Shown one piece after another: positions 26,183-39,400 of a stretch of DNA of 64,000 nt. The position numbers were made by a program, and so were the translations under genes. A model generated the notes under the pieces. That model saw nothing but the letters and a program-made list of their open reading frames with translations, was not told the origin of the DNA and searched no databases. How positions within the stretch are numbered: position 1 is the stretch's first letter; each line of letters starts with the position of its first letter. Source of the DNA: Hermatobates lingyangjiaoensis (Eukaryota > Arthropoda > Insecta > Hemiptera > Hermatobatidae); assembly GCA_026182355.1 (NCBI GenBank), contig JAPFBL010000229.1:535001-599000 (forward strand), given 5' to 3'.

Positions 26183-29100
26183 GTGATGGTGGAAGATAGT
26201 CGCTCTGAGGCATTAGATTATCACGTCGTCAGAGAACAAGTAGTGAGCGGTTATGAATTCTGATTGAAAGTTAGATGAATATTGGCATCATTGACAGTAT
26301 TTTTTCCTGTTATATTTGAAATTGTCTTAATTTGTTCAACAATTCCTTCAATTGGAAATTTTTAAAAATTTCTAAGTGTGTGTGTGTGTGTGTGGTTGAT
26401 TGTGTATAGGTGAGGGGGGGGGGGGAGAGTAGTGGGTGTTGGAAATATTTCAGATTTTGGTCAAACCATACTTAAAACTACAGAAGTGAGTGATACTTCT
26501 ATGTACATTTATGAAGGTCATTAAAAAACCTAAAATCTGATGTTGAATTTAGTTACAACTATGGGTTGTACAATATGATAGGTATAGGTATTATGTACCG
26601 TACAAATGATACATAATATATTGTCACAAACAAATATATATATATAAAAAAATATATAAAAAAATCAGTTGTTAAGGAGTTTTGATATAATGTTTACTTA
26701 TATTAAATTTGAGTGTAAGTCATTGCAGATTTTTTTTTCATGTAAATTACTCTCTGTATTGTCAATGTTGACAGAAACATATCAGAACTATAATGTATTT
26801 CAATAGAGTACTATTTACTATAGGCATAAAAGTTAATATGAATATCTTAAGTAAATCATTCGGAACTATTGTGTATATTTAAAATAGTACTTCAAAATTA
26901 AATTAAGATAAAATTCAGCCAGTGCAAATGTATCTGAAAACAACTGAAGGTATGTACGATTTTCTTGGATCTAAATGAAAACTGGTTGATTATAAACTAA
27001 CGTTATTAATAACATTGTCGTGAAGAAAAGGACGTTCTGCATCCAAGAAAAAGAAAATGAGTTATGAAGAAGCATCCAAGGATCATTAACACTTCTTGGA
27101 AGTGACGTTGAAATTGATTGTTAGTTTATCATACAATGAACCCAGGGCGTTGTTAGCCTCCAACAGACAGTCCCTGGTAGTAATTTAAAAATCAAATATA
27201 AGTCCATGAGTTATTAGCAGAATAGGCCACTGTGTAAATGGTAGTTGTGTAGAGTTCATGCGGTTGTTGTTCTCTCGTTGTGTTTATTTTGCTTGAATAT
27301 ACCTGGAGTTGACAAACTTCTTCTACAATCTCTTAGTTAATTTGTTGTGTTGTAGCTGCTATACTTATCAGATTCTTCTTTTTCTTTTTTCACAATGTTG
27401 GAAAATGTTTCTTCGTTCTATTTGTGTTCTGAAGGAGTCTAGTTGGCTTCCCTTGCAACCTGACCATCAATTTTGATTTTCCAATTACTAATTATAATTT
27501 AAAATATCATTTATTGTTCAGCTTACTTAAAAATTCTTAGTTGACAGTTGTGGACATATTTTCTTATATTTCATTGCCTATACTGATTTAAACTTCAGAT
27601 AATCATTGGAAAAGGATGCTCTTTCTATCAACTGATAATTTCTTGCAGTTTTTATTAAATTTATTTTTTTTGCATTCCGATTATATATAATAAATTCACA
27701 AAATGAAATGCGAGAGTCGAGAAAATTGTTTTTCGATTATCTGTAGATTAGTTACTGTATATAAGATCTTTAATGATCTCACGTATCTTTCCCTTCTACT
27801 TATCCGTTTTATATTTTAGATAAATCCTCCAAGACGTGAGCACATAAATAACAATGAACTCAACTGCCCTTCGTTGTATTCTTAGGTCATTTATCTGTTT
27901 CCCTATTACCTATTTTATTTCAATTATCAATATAGCTTCTACGAGATGTAATATCTGTTTGGATTCAGTAGTGGAATGGTTTCCTATTGTTGACGGATAA
28001 ATTGTTCTTTCTTCCGTAATGAGCTCATTTATCTGTTTTGCGTATCGAGATTGACGTTTGAGATAAGCTGCCACTACGTGAATAATTTGAATATTAAGTT
28101 AAATTAGTTTGCTTTTGACACGATAAAGTGCTAAATGGAGAAGTGGTCGGTCGGTGGGAGTTTTAAATGAACGTCAAGTTGTTATCAGTGCGCGATATAG
28201 CTGATGATTGTGATTCACCAGAAAGCCGTCACAATGGCAGCCGACGGTAGACCTTCGTAATACGGCTGCTGATTATTTAACTTGCCCCCAGGTATTGATT
28301 CGTTTCCAAATGTTTGCTTCCATTAAATAACTTATTGCTTGTTTCAAATGACTCATTGATTGGGTTTGATAAGACACGCGACTCCTACCCGGTACCTGTC
28401 TCCACCTTTCTAATGGCTAATGCCTAAAATGAGGCCTACATTATACTCGAAACAATGGTTATTGTGTCATAATATGAAAAATAAATACATTTTAAGGAAA
28501 TTTTAATATTTGGATCATTAAAAACTATACCTCTTGTGACACTTTGTATTGTTTTTGACAATAGGAAGGTATCTTCCAAATTGTAACGTTTATTTAGTCA
28601 AGTTTTCAACAACTTTGTCAACATTTTTGTGCTCTCATGGTCCAGGTTTTTGTAAATGTACGAAAATTTCTACATTTATACAAAATGTATCTATGTATAA
28701 TGTATGAAAGTACAAAAAAAATTGATATACCTACTAAACTCTTGATTTGGTGAACCCTGGAACATTGTAGTTGGTTAACAGCTGGTAATGAAAATTTCGC
28801 AGCGATTCTTGAAAAATTAGTCTACTTTCAAACTGATTTTCATACGAGTATGTAGAAAGAGTGAGCTTAAATCAAAAATCGCGATATCTTTTTTCATCAT
28901 AAGTTGAATGTTAAGGCCATTTATATGTCTTATAAATCACAAAAGAAGGAAGGCCTTGATGCCAGGACCGATCTTTCAGGTCAGGGATCTTCTTTGTTTG
29001 ACTGATAGAAATTTAGATATGTTTATTTTTAAGAATTTATATTGCTGTTTTTTTCTGTTTTCATGCATTTCCAAATATATATAATCAATTTATGCCAAGG

Positions 29101-30428
29101 CCATTACTGATAGAAAGAAGAAAGTTGAAGATGTGGTGTGAAAACATATTTCTCAATAAATTGAATAAAGCAGTCTAAGATGTGTGTTGATTGATTTTTT
29201 CAGTTGATGGCTCATAGGGCTGCATAGATGTCCAGCTGTTTAGATATCCCAAGCAGTTCAACACGTTTAATTTTAATTATTGTCGAGCTTGCGTCTTAAT
29301 TCTTCATTCCTAGTCGTTAATTCTGCCTGAGAGTCATTCAGTTGTGTTGTCAGACGGGAACTGGTGTGTTCAACATGGCTGCAGGCGTCGGCAACTGTAC
29401 CTCTAGAGAATTTTAATTCTAATATGAGTAAGTTAAAAAGATATCCTTTTGATGATAGGAAGTGAAAGATATAGATTTTGGGAGTGTTTTTTTTTTAATT
29501 CTCTCTGAGGAAGTGTTGGATTCAAAACTAAATGAAGTTGGAAAGGTGTCCTTTTGGAGGCAGGATGATGTTGGCGGTATTGATTGTGGTTGTTGCCTTA
29601 CATGGTGCAACAGCCTGCACCTCCATGCAGCTGGCCCACACCTGCTGTCCCCCACAACGTCTTCTTTCCTTTCATTACTCTCCGTCTACTCCACTATAAC
29701 TCAAGGCAATGCGCACAAACAGAAGCTCATGCTAGCCTTGTTCTCAGTCCAACTCGATATGTAGGCCTATTTCACACAGTCTAAGGCTTCAAATCACTGG
29801 TATTGAACATTATTTCTTCAGTATTTCAATGTTTTGAGACTTACTAGACGTAGATGTTGAATATTATTTCAATATTTCGATACTTATTGAATTCGATATC
29901 TATTTCAATATTTTGAGACTTACTAGACGGAGATGTTGAATATTATTTCAATATTTCGATACTTATTGAATTCGATATCCATTTCAATAGTTTGAGACTT
30001 AGTAGACGTAGATGTTGAATATTATTTCAACATTTCGATACTTATTGAATTCGATATCTATTTCAATAGTTTGAGACTTACTAGACGGAGATGTTGAATA
30101 TTATTTCAATATTTCGATACTTATTGAATTCGATATCCATTTCAATAGTTTGAGACTTAGTAGACGTAGACGTTGAATATTTCGATACTTATTGAATTCG
30201 ATATCCATTTCAATAGTTTGAGACTTAGTAGACGTAGATGTTGAATATTTCGATACTTATTGAATTCGATATCCATTTCAATAGTTTGAGACTTAGTAGA
30301 CGTAGATGTTGAATATTATTGATATCCATTATTGGATGAATATTATTGATGGATTATCCATTGGATGGATTTATCCAATAATATTTGAATATTTTTGAAT
30401 AATATATATAAATAATATATAATATATA

Positions 30429-30466
<38 letters not shown>

Positions 30467-33400
30467 TATATATATATACATAATTAATAATATATATAAT
30501 ATATTTTAATAATAGTTGAATATTTTTGAATTCCATATCCATTTCAATAGTTTGAGACTTATTTGATTCGCTATTCAATTTCACACAGTTTGAGGCTTAC
30601 TTGACTGACGTAGAATACTATTTCTAAACATATTGAATTGGTTATTCAGTTTCACACACTTTGAGCTTTACTAGGCATTGACATGGAATACTATTTCTAA
30701 ACATATTTGATTCGCTGTTCAATGTCATACAGTTTGAGGCTTACTGGACATAGATATTGAATATTCTTTCTAAATGTACTTGATGAGTAACCCATCCAAT
30801 GAGATATGTGTTCATAATACTTTTTTTATGGTACAAGAAAAAATAAAAAATAATAATAGTTATTTTAATCGTTATGATTCTCTGTGTTATTATCGGTACT
30901 GACCTCTGTGTAGCCATCAGATCTTAACGTTTATTGTTATTTAGACTTGATGCGATTAGTAGCAGCCTGGCTCATCTTGGCCTTCACCCTGCTTGGACAA
31001 AAGATAACTTTATGTTAAAACTAGTTTTAGAACAGCTCAATTTTAAATGGATTGGTGGCGTCTGAGTGCAAAAGGTTTGCAATAAACGTTGTAGACAGTC
31101 AATTTCTAATTCACTATGTTTTCCTAGATTTTCTCTAAAGTCATCAGTTTATAAAATATTTTATATAAGTTTTTTAAATCTTTGTCGACTTAACAAATTT
31201 TACAAATTTATATGAAAATTGGTAAGACCATAATATCTGAAAACTCCTCTATATAAAGATCGTTGGGAGATTGTTAATGAAAACTGTTTAGTTCATTTGT
31301 AACGTACAGGATACCCATATTTAGTCTAGTTGACTGTAAACCAGTCCAGATTTTTTATGTTTTAAATATACTGATACTGAGCAAACTATGAACTGTCTTA
31401 TGATACTAAAAAAAATGAAAACTGCTCTAGAGAGTTGATTCTCTTTCCTTATTCTTAGCAAACCGATTGATCCTGAAGAAGAACAGATGTGTTCGAAAAA
31501 CCTTATATTTCTTATAACATACTTCTTACATGCAATCTTTTAAGGCATTTAAAGCTTTAATGCTTTTAAAGCAGTTAAATATGAATAAAATCAATTTTTT
31601 TATTACAGATATCGGCGGTTGGCTCTGAAATGGCATCCTGACAAAAATCCAAACAATCACGATGAGGCGAACAGGAAGTTCAAGGAGATCTCTGAAGCCT
31701 ACGAAGTTCTCTCTGATGGTAAGTACTTGACAGTTAGCTTTGTCCGATCTGCAAAACTGTTTTCACTATGGGTCATTGCTAACAAATGTTCTTTTAAGCT
31801 GTTTGTCCAAGTGAAGGTGTAGTTGTTGTGGAGGTCAGCATCATAGTAGATGGAACCGACGGATTACTTTGTTAATCTCTAACTTGATTGAAGGTTATTA
31901 AGGTTTAAACGGCACCTGTAAATAAACAGAACCACTGTAATATAGGAATCAAATTTTTAAAAAAAAAACACGACTAACTGACGAATTATAATGAATAAAA
32001 TGATAAAACAGCAGGGTGTGAAAAGACCCTTTTAATTATTAGCTGCTATCAGACCTTAAGGAAGTAAACATGCCCAGTAACACAATGTCTATCCTTGGTA
32101 TGTGTTGTAGGTGGGATGATGCCATGCTCTTGATGTGTAAATAATTTCTTTGTTGATACCCTTTATGTCTATGATAATATGATAGGTCCTTGGTCTAATG
32201 TCCTGGGCAAATTAGATTTAGGGAAAGGTCTAGGGTTTTGTTATTTTGTGATACCATACTATATTTGGTTGAGAAATGCAGATAGGACGTAATAGTGAGA
32301 TTTGTTTTAAAGGTGAACCTTGAAAACTAGTAATTTAGAATTCGTAATGTAAGCCAGTCGTAACATTGGAGGTAATAGATGAATAAAGTATTCGGAAAGG
32401 GACTACGTGTTTGTTATTAGAGTTTTAATGGCATATTGTCTGACCTTCACACAGAGACGTATTGTTTTGAATGTCAGTGATTCAAAGTAAAGGATTTTGA
32501 TTTGCTGCTAAAGAGAACATGGAAGGGAATCACAAGAGGATCTAGGGATGCACTGCCTGCTGCACATGCACCACTAACAAGCTTAGGTTATGCACCTTTT
32601 CTAAGAATCTCACGAATTCATGTTTATTTTGCACTTTGTCCATTGCCTTACTTTAGAACTTGGATGGGTCAGCTTTTAGCGTCGTTGGCTGCATCATTGG
32701 GTGGGTCATAGAAAGTTAAAGATCTTTAATCCTATGTACCAAACAGACAGCATGGTTTATAAAAGTGAAGAAATGAATTTTCTAGTTCAGTAAAACCTCG
32801 ATACAATGACTAAATGGAGGGAAAAGTTGACTTTATCTGATGTCTGTTTCATCCGACATGTAAGTATGCAGTCCCCGATCCTGGCATAGATTTGATCTTT
32901 AATTTAGTAATATTTTCTAGCCTTTTTATTATATTACCAGCAGCAGAGTGAAGAGGAAAACTGTGTATATAAATATTTAATTCATCACCTGTAAATATTA
33001 AAATTATATCGGTCACATTGGGAGAAATGCGACTACTTCATTGGGAGAGGTCCTTACCGTGATTGTATAGCCAGTCAAACAAGTATCTCTTAACAGTCTT
33101 AATCACTAAAACTAGGACTAGACAAAACTTATATGTACTGATCTTATAGTTTCTCTAATACAAAATCCTTACATCGAGATTTACTGTACGAGAAATATAA
33201 TTGGAAAATAATAATAATTCTTGACACAGTTAATATTAATTTGACTGATTTCAAAAAATACGGTTCTTTTCTGATTTAGTCAGGTTTCCGTGGGTCGTAA
33301 ACAAACCTGCAGAGAGCCTCAGTGTGCTCATGTAGAGCATATTACTGAGTGTTTTTTGTTTCAAACCCAGCAGAGCTGTTGATTAATCTTCAAAAGTGTA

Positions 33401-36400
33401 TTAATCCAAGGATTATCTGCATCTTGTTTTTGAGAATCAACTCTGACGACAGTAAGAGTTATTGTTAGTGGCTCCTTATATTTAACAAATGACCATTTCA
33501 GCATTATATTTTTGTTAGAATTAAAAAGTTTTTGACTTAACCTCTTTTTTTTAGTCTAAACTGGGTAATAGTATAAATCGTCTTTTATCGTACTTTCTAT
33601 AAATGTTCCCTATGCTGTATAAATGTAAAGTAAGTTAACTAAATATTTTAGAGATATGCAGGGAGACAAGAGGAAGGTGTCAAGGTCAAGTGTGAGATGG
33701 ACCTAGGATAGTCAAGTCGAAGTTGAACAGTTAGCAGGTTGGGAGTAGTAGTCTAAGTAGAAGAGAAAGATATTGACCCAGGCACTAAGTTCATTTCATA
33801 TGAAACAAAAACCCACCTAACAAATACTAGGGTTGATATTTTTATTTACGTATATTACGGATTTATGGTGCTGTTGTAGTCACATGTAGATCACAGTCAG
33901 TCATAGATCATGCGCGATGTAGGTATCGCCTTAAAGTGGGCAACACGTTGGCCTGATTTGATAGGTGTGCAATTTTACTGGAAAGTTTAGCAGCGCAAAA
34001 ATCAAAACAGTAGTCTAAGTAGAAATTCATAACGCAATGGAGTAAGTGACAAAGGGTTTAGTGCTACTCTCTAGTAAATGCTGAAAAAAGTAGGTTTTAT
34101 AAACATGACATTTGTATTTTACAAATGTCCCTACAGAGCCAATGTTGATTGCCCCCTTATGGAGAGTCGGAATTAAGTGACAATTATGTTGAGACGGTGT
34201 TTTGGTTGGTAGTGGAAAGTTTTTTAATCGACTTATATCAATTAGTAAACGAAATAGTGTCTCCATTTGGTCGTTATCAAATAATCAGAGTTCCTTCCGA
34301 GCGAGTTATTATTAACAAGTTCACAAGTCAAGTGTGAGGGTGATGTGCTATTTTTGTTTTATTATGTATGCTGTGTTGGCTACCCTAACTGCATCAGTAT
34401 CGTATACCACGGAAGAATAAAGTGCAGCTTTTAGTTTTTCCTTTCGAATAGAGTGTCGAGTGCTAAAATTTATCAGTGTATACCAGTGATGGCAAACCTT
34501 TTGAGTTCGCTGTGTCAAAATTTTAAAAAAATCGAAACATAATTTTCGTGGTGTATCACACATCTCAAGAGTAAAAACTAAAAAAAAAATATAAATATTT
34601 ACAATTTTTGTAAGTTAATTATTTGTTTAATGTCATTTAGAATACAAAAACAAAAATTATGAAACCAAAATTTAACATTTTAGAATTTAGCATGTTTTCA
34701 GAATTTAGAATTTCATATTATCAATATTAAAACAATATATTTAAATGTTAAATTATTTGTTAATGTCATTTAAAATACAAAAACCAAAATTGTGAAACGA
34801 GAATTTATTGTAATATGTATATTAGTTACGCAATATTTATTGTGCCTGTACATATACGTCTGGTTTCAGAAATAAAATATTAATTATTATATACAGAATT
34901 AATAATATTGTTATTAATAACCAATTTTTGCTGTTATGGTAGACAAATATTTAAGTTATGATATTTTTTATCTTTGAAGTTGCGTAAATGAGGTTGTGTG
35001 TCAGCACTAACATGCATGTCAATGGTTTGCCATCACTGGTGTATACAGTCCGTGAAATAGTAAGGGTTAGGGAGCGAAAGCTCTCCCGCCCTCTTCAAGA
35101 GACGGTGATACAAATTTTCCCGTTTTCTGTATGAAGAAGAATCTGGAAAAGCAAAAACTGGGCTAGAACCAGTAAGCTTGATACTGAGTTGACCACTGTG
35201 CCCTACGTGCCGAAGTGCTATGGTATATTTGTAATTATAAATTGCGACGGCATTTGGAGTGAGTTAGCCTGGTGTCGGCCGATTTGTTTGACACACAGCT
35301 AATGGCCGTTATGATTAATGGCTTGTTTATCTTGGCCACAATGGGCCTCAGTTAAAGCTTGTCTGCTTTCCGGCTTGTTTTTCAATTACAGCTCAGTCAA
35401 CTGCCTCCTCGGCGACTATCTTATAGTGACTAATCACTTAGGGTCCCAGTCTCGTCGCGAGGCAAAAATAAACCAACAAATTAAACTATATACATCAACT
35501 AGTCAGCCGCAGGAACATGAGGAGCCCTGCGCCAATCAGTCAGTGTCTCGGGGAACACAAACTATTCTGTTGTCTGTTTTGTACACAGACTTTCATGTAA
35601 ATGAATATTGTCAAAGACCTGAAATCAATACAATCTTCACTCAACTTATTCCCGATAACATCTATTCATTTTAGCTATCTGTAATATGCAGTTAACACAC
35701 TTATATGCCTCAATTCAATAATTTGTTTAAACGTTTTACCATCAAGCTTAATCGTTAATTTAAGCTTGCGATATAGTTTGAGACTGGTTCTAGGCTCTAA
35801 ACTAATGACCTTAGGTTTTTCATGTAGGAAAAGGAAATCTTGTGCTCGGAGTCACTCGGAAAAGGGCGTTAAAACCAACGGTCCTCTGTTTGCTGAGCTA
35901 CGCATTAAGGTTACTCTAATAATCACTAATGAGAGGAAATGAGGTGTTGATTTTAACAAATCGTGTTACAAAATATGACACAGTTTTTAAATGATTCACA
36001 TTTTTAAAAATATTTTCAGTTTAAATGTTTACTGTTAATGTAATATATTTAGCAAATTATCTTAAGTTTGGCATAGTTTAATAAGATTTAGTTACTTTCA
36101 AAATCAACGTGTTAGTTTAAAGAACCTAATGTTGAGTGAACTCTGTAATGTGTGTAACCGTTATGTGGGTGCTGATTAACGTCTAGCTATTACCCTGTAG
36201 GTCTGCCCAATGAGGGTGAAACGTTGTGATATGGGCGTTCAAACACAGCTAACACGTTTGTAGCAGAATTTCCTACTCTAATAGTAGAGGTTTTAATCAT
36301 GTTCTGGTGATTAATTGTTAAATATTTACTTCAACAATATTGTTTGAAGATATCAAATACAAATTTCAGCTCTTATGATCAGTTTATGAGTAAAAAAAAT

Positions 36401-39400
36401 CGTTTCCTATACCTAAAAATATAGTTTCAAAACAAAAATTGAGTAATTTTGTGTGTACAGTTTCATTACGATCTTGTAGTTCGTTTACAAAAATTAGTGA
36501 ATATAGTTATCAGGAAAATATAAAAAATTAGTTTTTGTAGCCTCTAAACAAAAAAATTCTCAAAAGTAATAGTTTTTATAGTAACAATCCTTATTTTATA
36601 GTAACAACAAATACTACTTGTCACTGTAAGTAGTTTAGTTGCAGTAGTGGAGGTGTGAGTTTTTCTCTACCGAAGTCAACGTCGCTCTTACTGCATTTTA
36701 CTTTTGGTAACTGACTAGAGTCCAGTAACTGGTCAACATTGATACCGGTCCAGATGAGATTGTAAACTGATCTAAGAGTCATGGAGAGTGAAAGGGGTCG
36801 TATGGTGTCACGTGACTTAATGGATAGCTCAGTACAACATGTCATGAAACATTTCGCTTGTCCAACAAGAGCAGTAATTATAAATTAATTGGTTATTTAC
36901 TTGAAAAAAAACAACAAATGTGGTAATACAGGAAAGGTTAACAAACATAAGTTTTAATGAAAGCTTTGTTCTAGATGTACTAGGTGGTCAATGATTTTCG
37001 CATGACCAGAACAGTATGAGTTGTTTCAAGTTAGATTCATTAATGTTTCTGTAGTCTGATGACATTTAAATATTAATATAGAAACAATTTATTTAATCCC
37101 TTCATTATCTGACCTTCACCTTTAGTTGTTCGGTTCAATGAGAATAATTTAAACATCCTTCTAGAAGCTCGTATTTCTTATTTACAGCTATTTATAAAAG
37201 CAATTGAATTGTTTTATAATACCTGTAATTTTCTTCAAAGCAACTGAAAAATGACAGCAATTATTGGTAATGCTTTCAGTTTATTGAAAGCATTGTATAT
37301 AGGTGATATAGACATTTGTTATTTTTTTTTGCAAAAGAATACAAAAGATAACATTATGATTTTCATTGATGATAAATTTCTCTTGTATTTCAAAAATTTT
37401 TTTTCCTTGGTGGGCCTCCATATGTGAACTTGGAACTTATAACCGAATCATTAGAAATCATTGAACATAAAACACGTCAAGTAACTTTCAAAACCCCTTA
37501 TTAAGTTAAAAACATCAAAAAAATGAACTTGAGAAATATTGAAAATGTAAAAATTAAAGTTGCTGTGTATATAATTTGTAACATTGCCTGTTTTTTAGTG
37601 TAAAATATAAACGATTCCTGGATTATAGGTACATGAAGTAAACATTAGGCAATGTAATGACTCCGTTATAAATCACCATTTTTATTCAGTATTATTGGTT
37701 AATGAAGTTGTTCCTTATGGATGAAGATTACCTTGTAGAGTTATACCATAGTTTACTCTAGTTTATAACAGCTGCATTTAGTTCATTTGAGTTAGTGAAG
37801 ATTTATCCTGACTCGAAGGATATATGATGAGCTGCATTCAATTCATTTGAGTTAGTGAAGATGTGACCTGACTCGAAGGATATATGACGTGCATTTCGTT
37901 CATTTGAGTTAGTGAAGATGTGTGCTGACTAGATGTAAAGCGGAGGGTGTATGATGAGCAGAGGTCGGCTCCCTCCTACCAGAGGTTTGGCGGTCGGAAC
38001 ACCTTCAGGAACTATTTCTTCCCCTCGTCGTGTCATCGATTCTTTGGTACCCATCCCCTTGTTTTATTTGCTAACCAACGACCGCTTTTTTGCTTTCCAA
38101 ATAAAATGTGCTTTCATTTTTTTTTTTAATAATAACTAACCTTTTTCCAGTTTTTTTGTGAAAAGTAATTTTTTTTTTTGATTGCCTACTTTGTTCTCCA
38201 TTTTGAATTAATGACTACCTGTCAGTGGTTACCTACCGCTGTCTGTACCACTTACTGAATTGGAATTTCTACCATTCTACATCTGAAATGAAACTAATGT
38301 CTATTACAGTTTTAATCAAACTAGCTCCATTACAGTAAGTATGGTCGGTAGACTTGGTTAATGCTGTTGGCAATATGTCAGGCATACCTCCACATGATGT
38401 GCCTTTATGACAATTATTATTATTACTGTGAATCACCTTGTGCTTCGCTTTTAATCTCTTCAACCATATACTTTTTTCTCTATTTATCTAAATATATCAT
38501 CTGCTATCTTTTTTCATTACTATTTTTTCCTCTATAATTTATTTTGTTTTTTTTCACATTTATAATTTTATTTCTTTCTTTCTCTTATCTTCCATTTCTA
38601 TTTCCCTTCCATTCTACAGTGTCTCTACTTTAGTGTTCTTCGTTATATTCTGAGGCATCTTCGATTCGTTTTATATTATAACAAGAGACACCATGTATAT
38701 CACCTCGTACCTTATTCCTTTTCCTGCCGTTCCTTCTTATGAAGCATATATCTTTTCCTTCCCTACATATCATATCTGAGGATTAACTTAGTTGAGTTGC
38801 TAACGACTATTGGTTTATCACTATTTGCATTAGTGTAAATAAGCTCTATATTGGTTTTGGCCAAATAAGATGCCTACTGGGGTTAGAGTAGACGCTTGGC
38901 TTGTTATAATGGTACGCAGGGCTAGGCTGACGTAGAAGACCCTTTTCTTTATCGTAATAACTCTGACTTGGTGGTGATACTAATGATTTTTGTGTGGTTT
39001 TTTTTGTAGTCAGGTATATAATTCTTAGTTTTCATAATGTTTATGAATCTGTTCTAGAAATGTTATTTAGATTTGCAGTTTTTGAACTTTATTTTCATTC
39101 ATTTTTGTTTTACCCATTTAGTTACAATTAGCTATTAACTGTCTGAATTGTTTCAGAGAAGTATTCATCTTGTTTTCTATTCATTTAAGTTTTTGTTAAA
39201 AATGAATATAGGAAACTCCGTATTCGCGTCGGATCTCCGCAGAAATCACAAAAATTGCCTTATCACCGAGTTACCCAGTTATTTATGATTCCCTATAACC
39301 CTTCACAGATTAAAAGGAAATGTTTTTTGTGGCTTTATTTCGCTATAATACTGTAGATAGACCGTAAATACATATAAATGTGAGTGTTAATGGTAAAGGC

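Larger units (their letters stand above)
11646..31608 (+). other. Intron 2 of the DNAJB6-like gene (about 20 kb)
   Basis: A single intron of 19,963 bases. It contains no gene that could be supported. It does hold two minisatellites (13.6 and 14.16 kb), half copies of foldback family A (17.76 and 25.93 kb), two copies of repeat family C (17.93 and 20.94 kb), a SINE-like copy at 22.14 kb, short elements with the CTGANGA motif at 22.02, 22.43 and 31.47 kb, dinucleotide tracts at 26.15-26.43 kb, and a 1-kb tandem array at 29.77 kb. The rest is unremarkable AT-rich DNA. Confidence 0.85.

Noticed and set aside
26148..26425. Possible regulatory cluster from adjacent simple repeats
   Set aside because: Microsatellites of this kind are common in AT-rich introns and nothing else nearby supports a regulatory role.
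29419..29784. Overlapping open frames on both strands with Pro/Ser/Cys-rich translations
   Set aside because: Several frames are open at once because of local base composition; none resembles a protein family.
35318..35674. 118-codon open frame on the plus strand in intron 3
   Set aside because: It is the longest frame in the window, but no domain, repeat, signal peptide or splice context is seen, and the composition looks like translated non-coding DNA.
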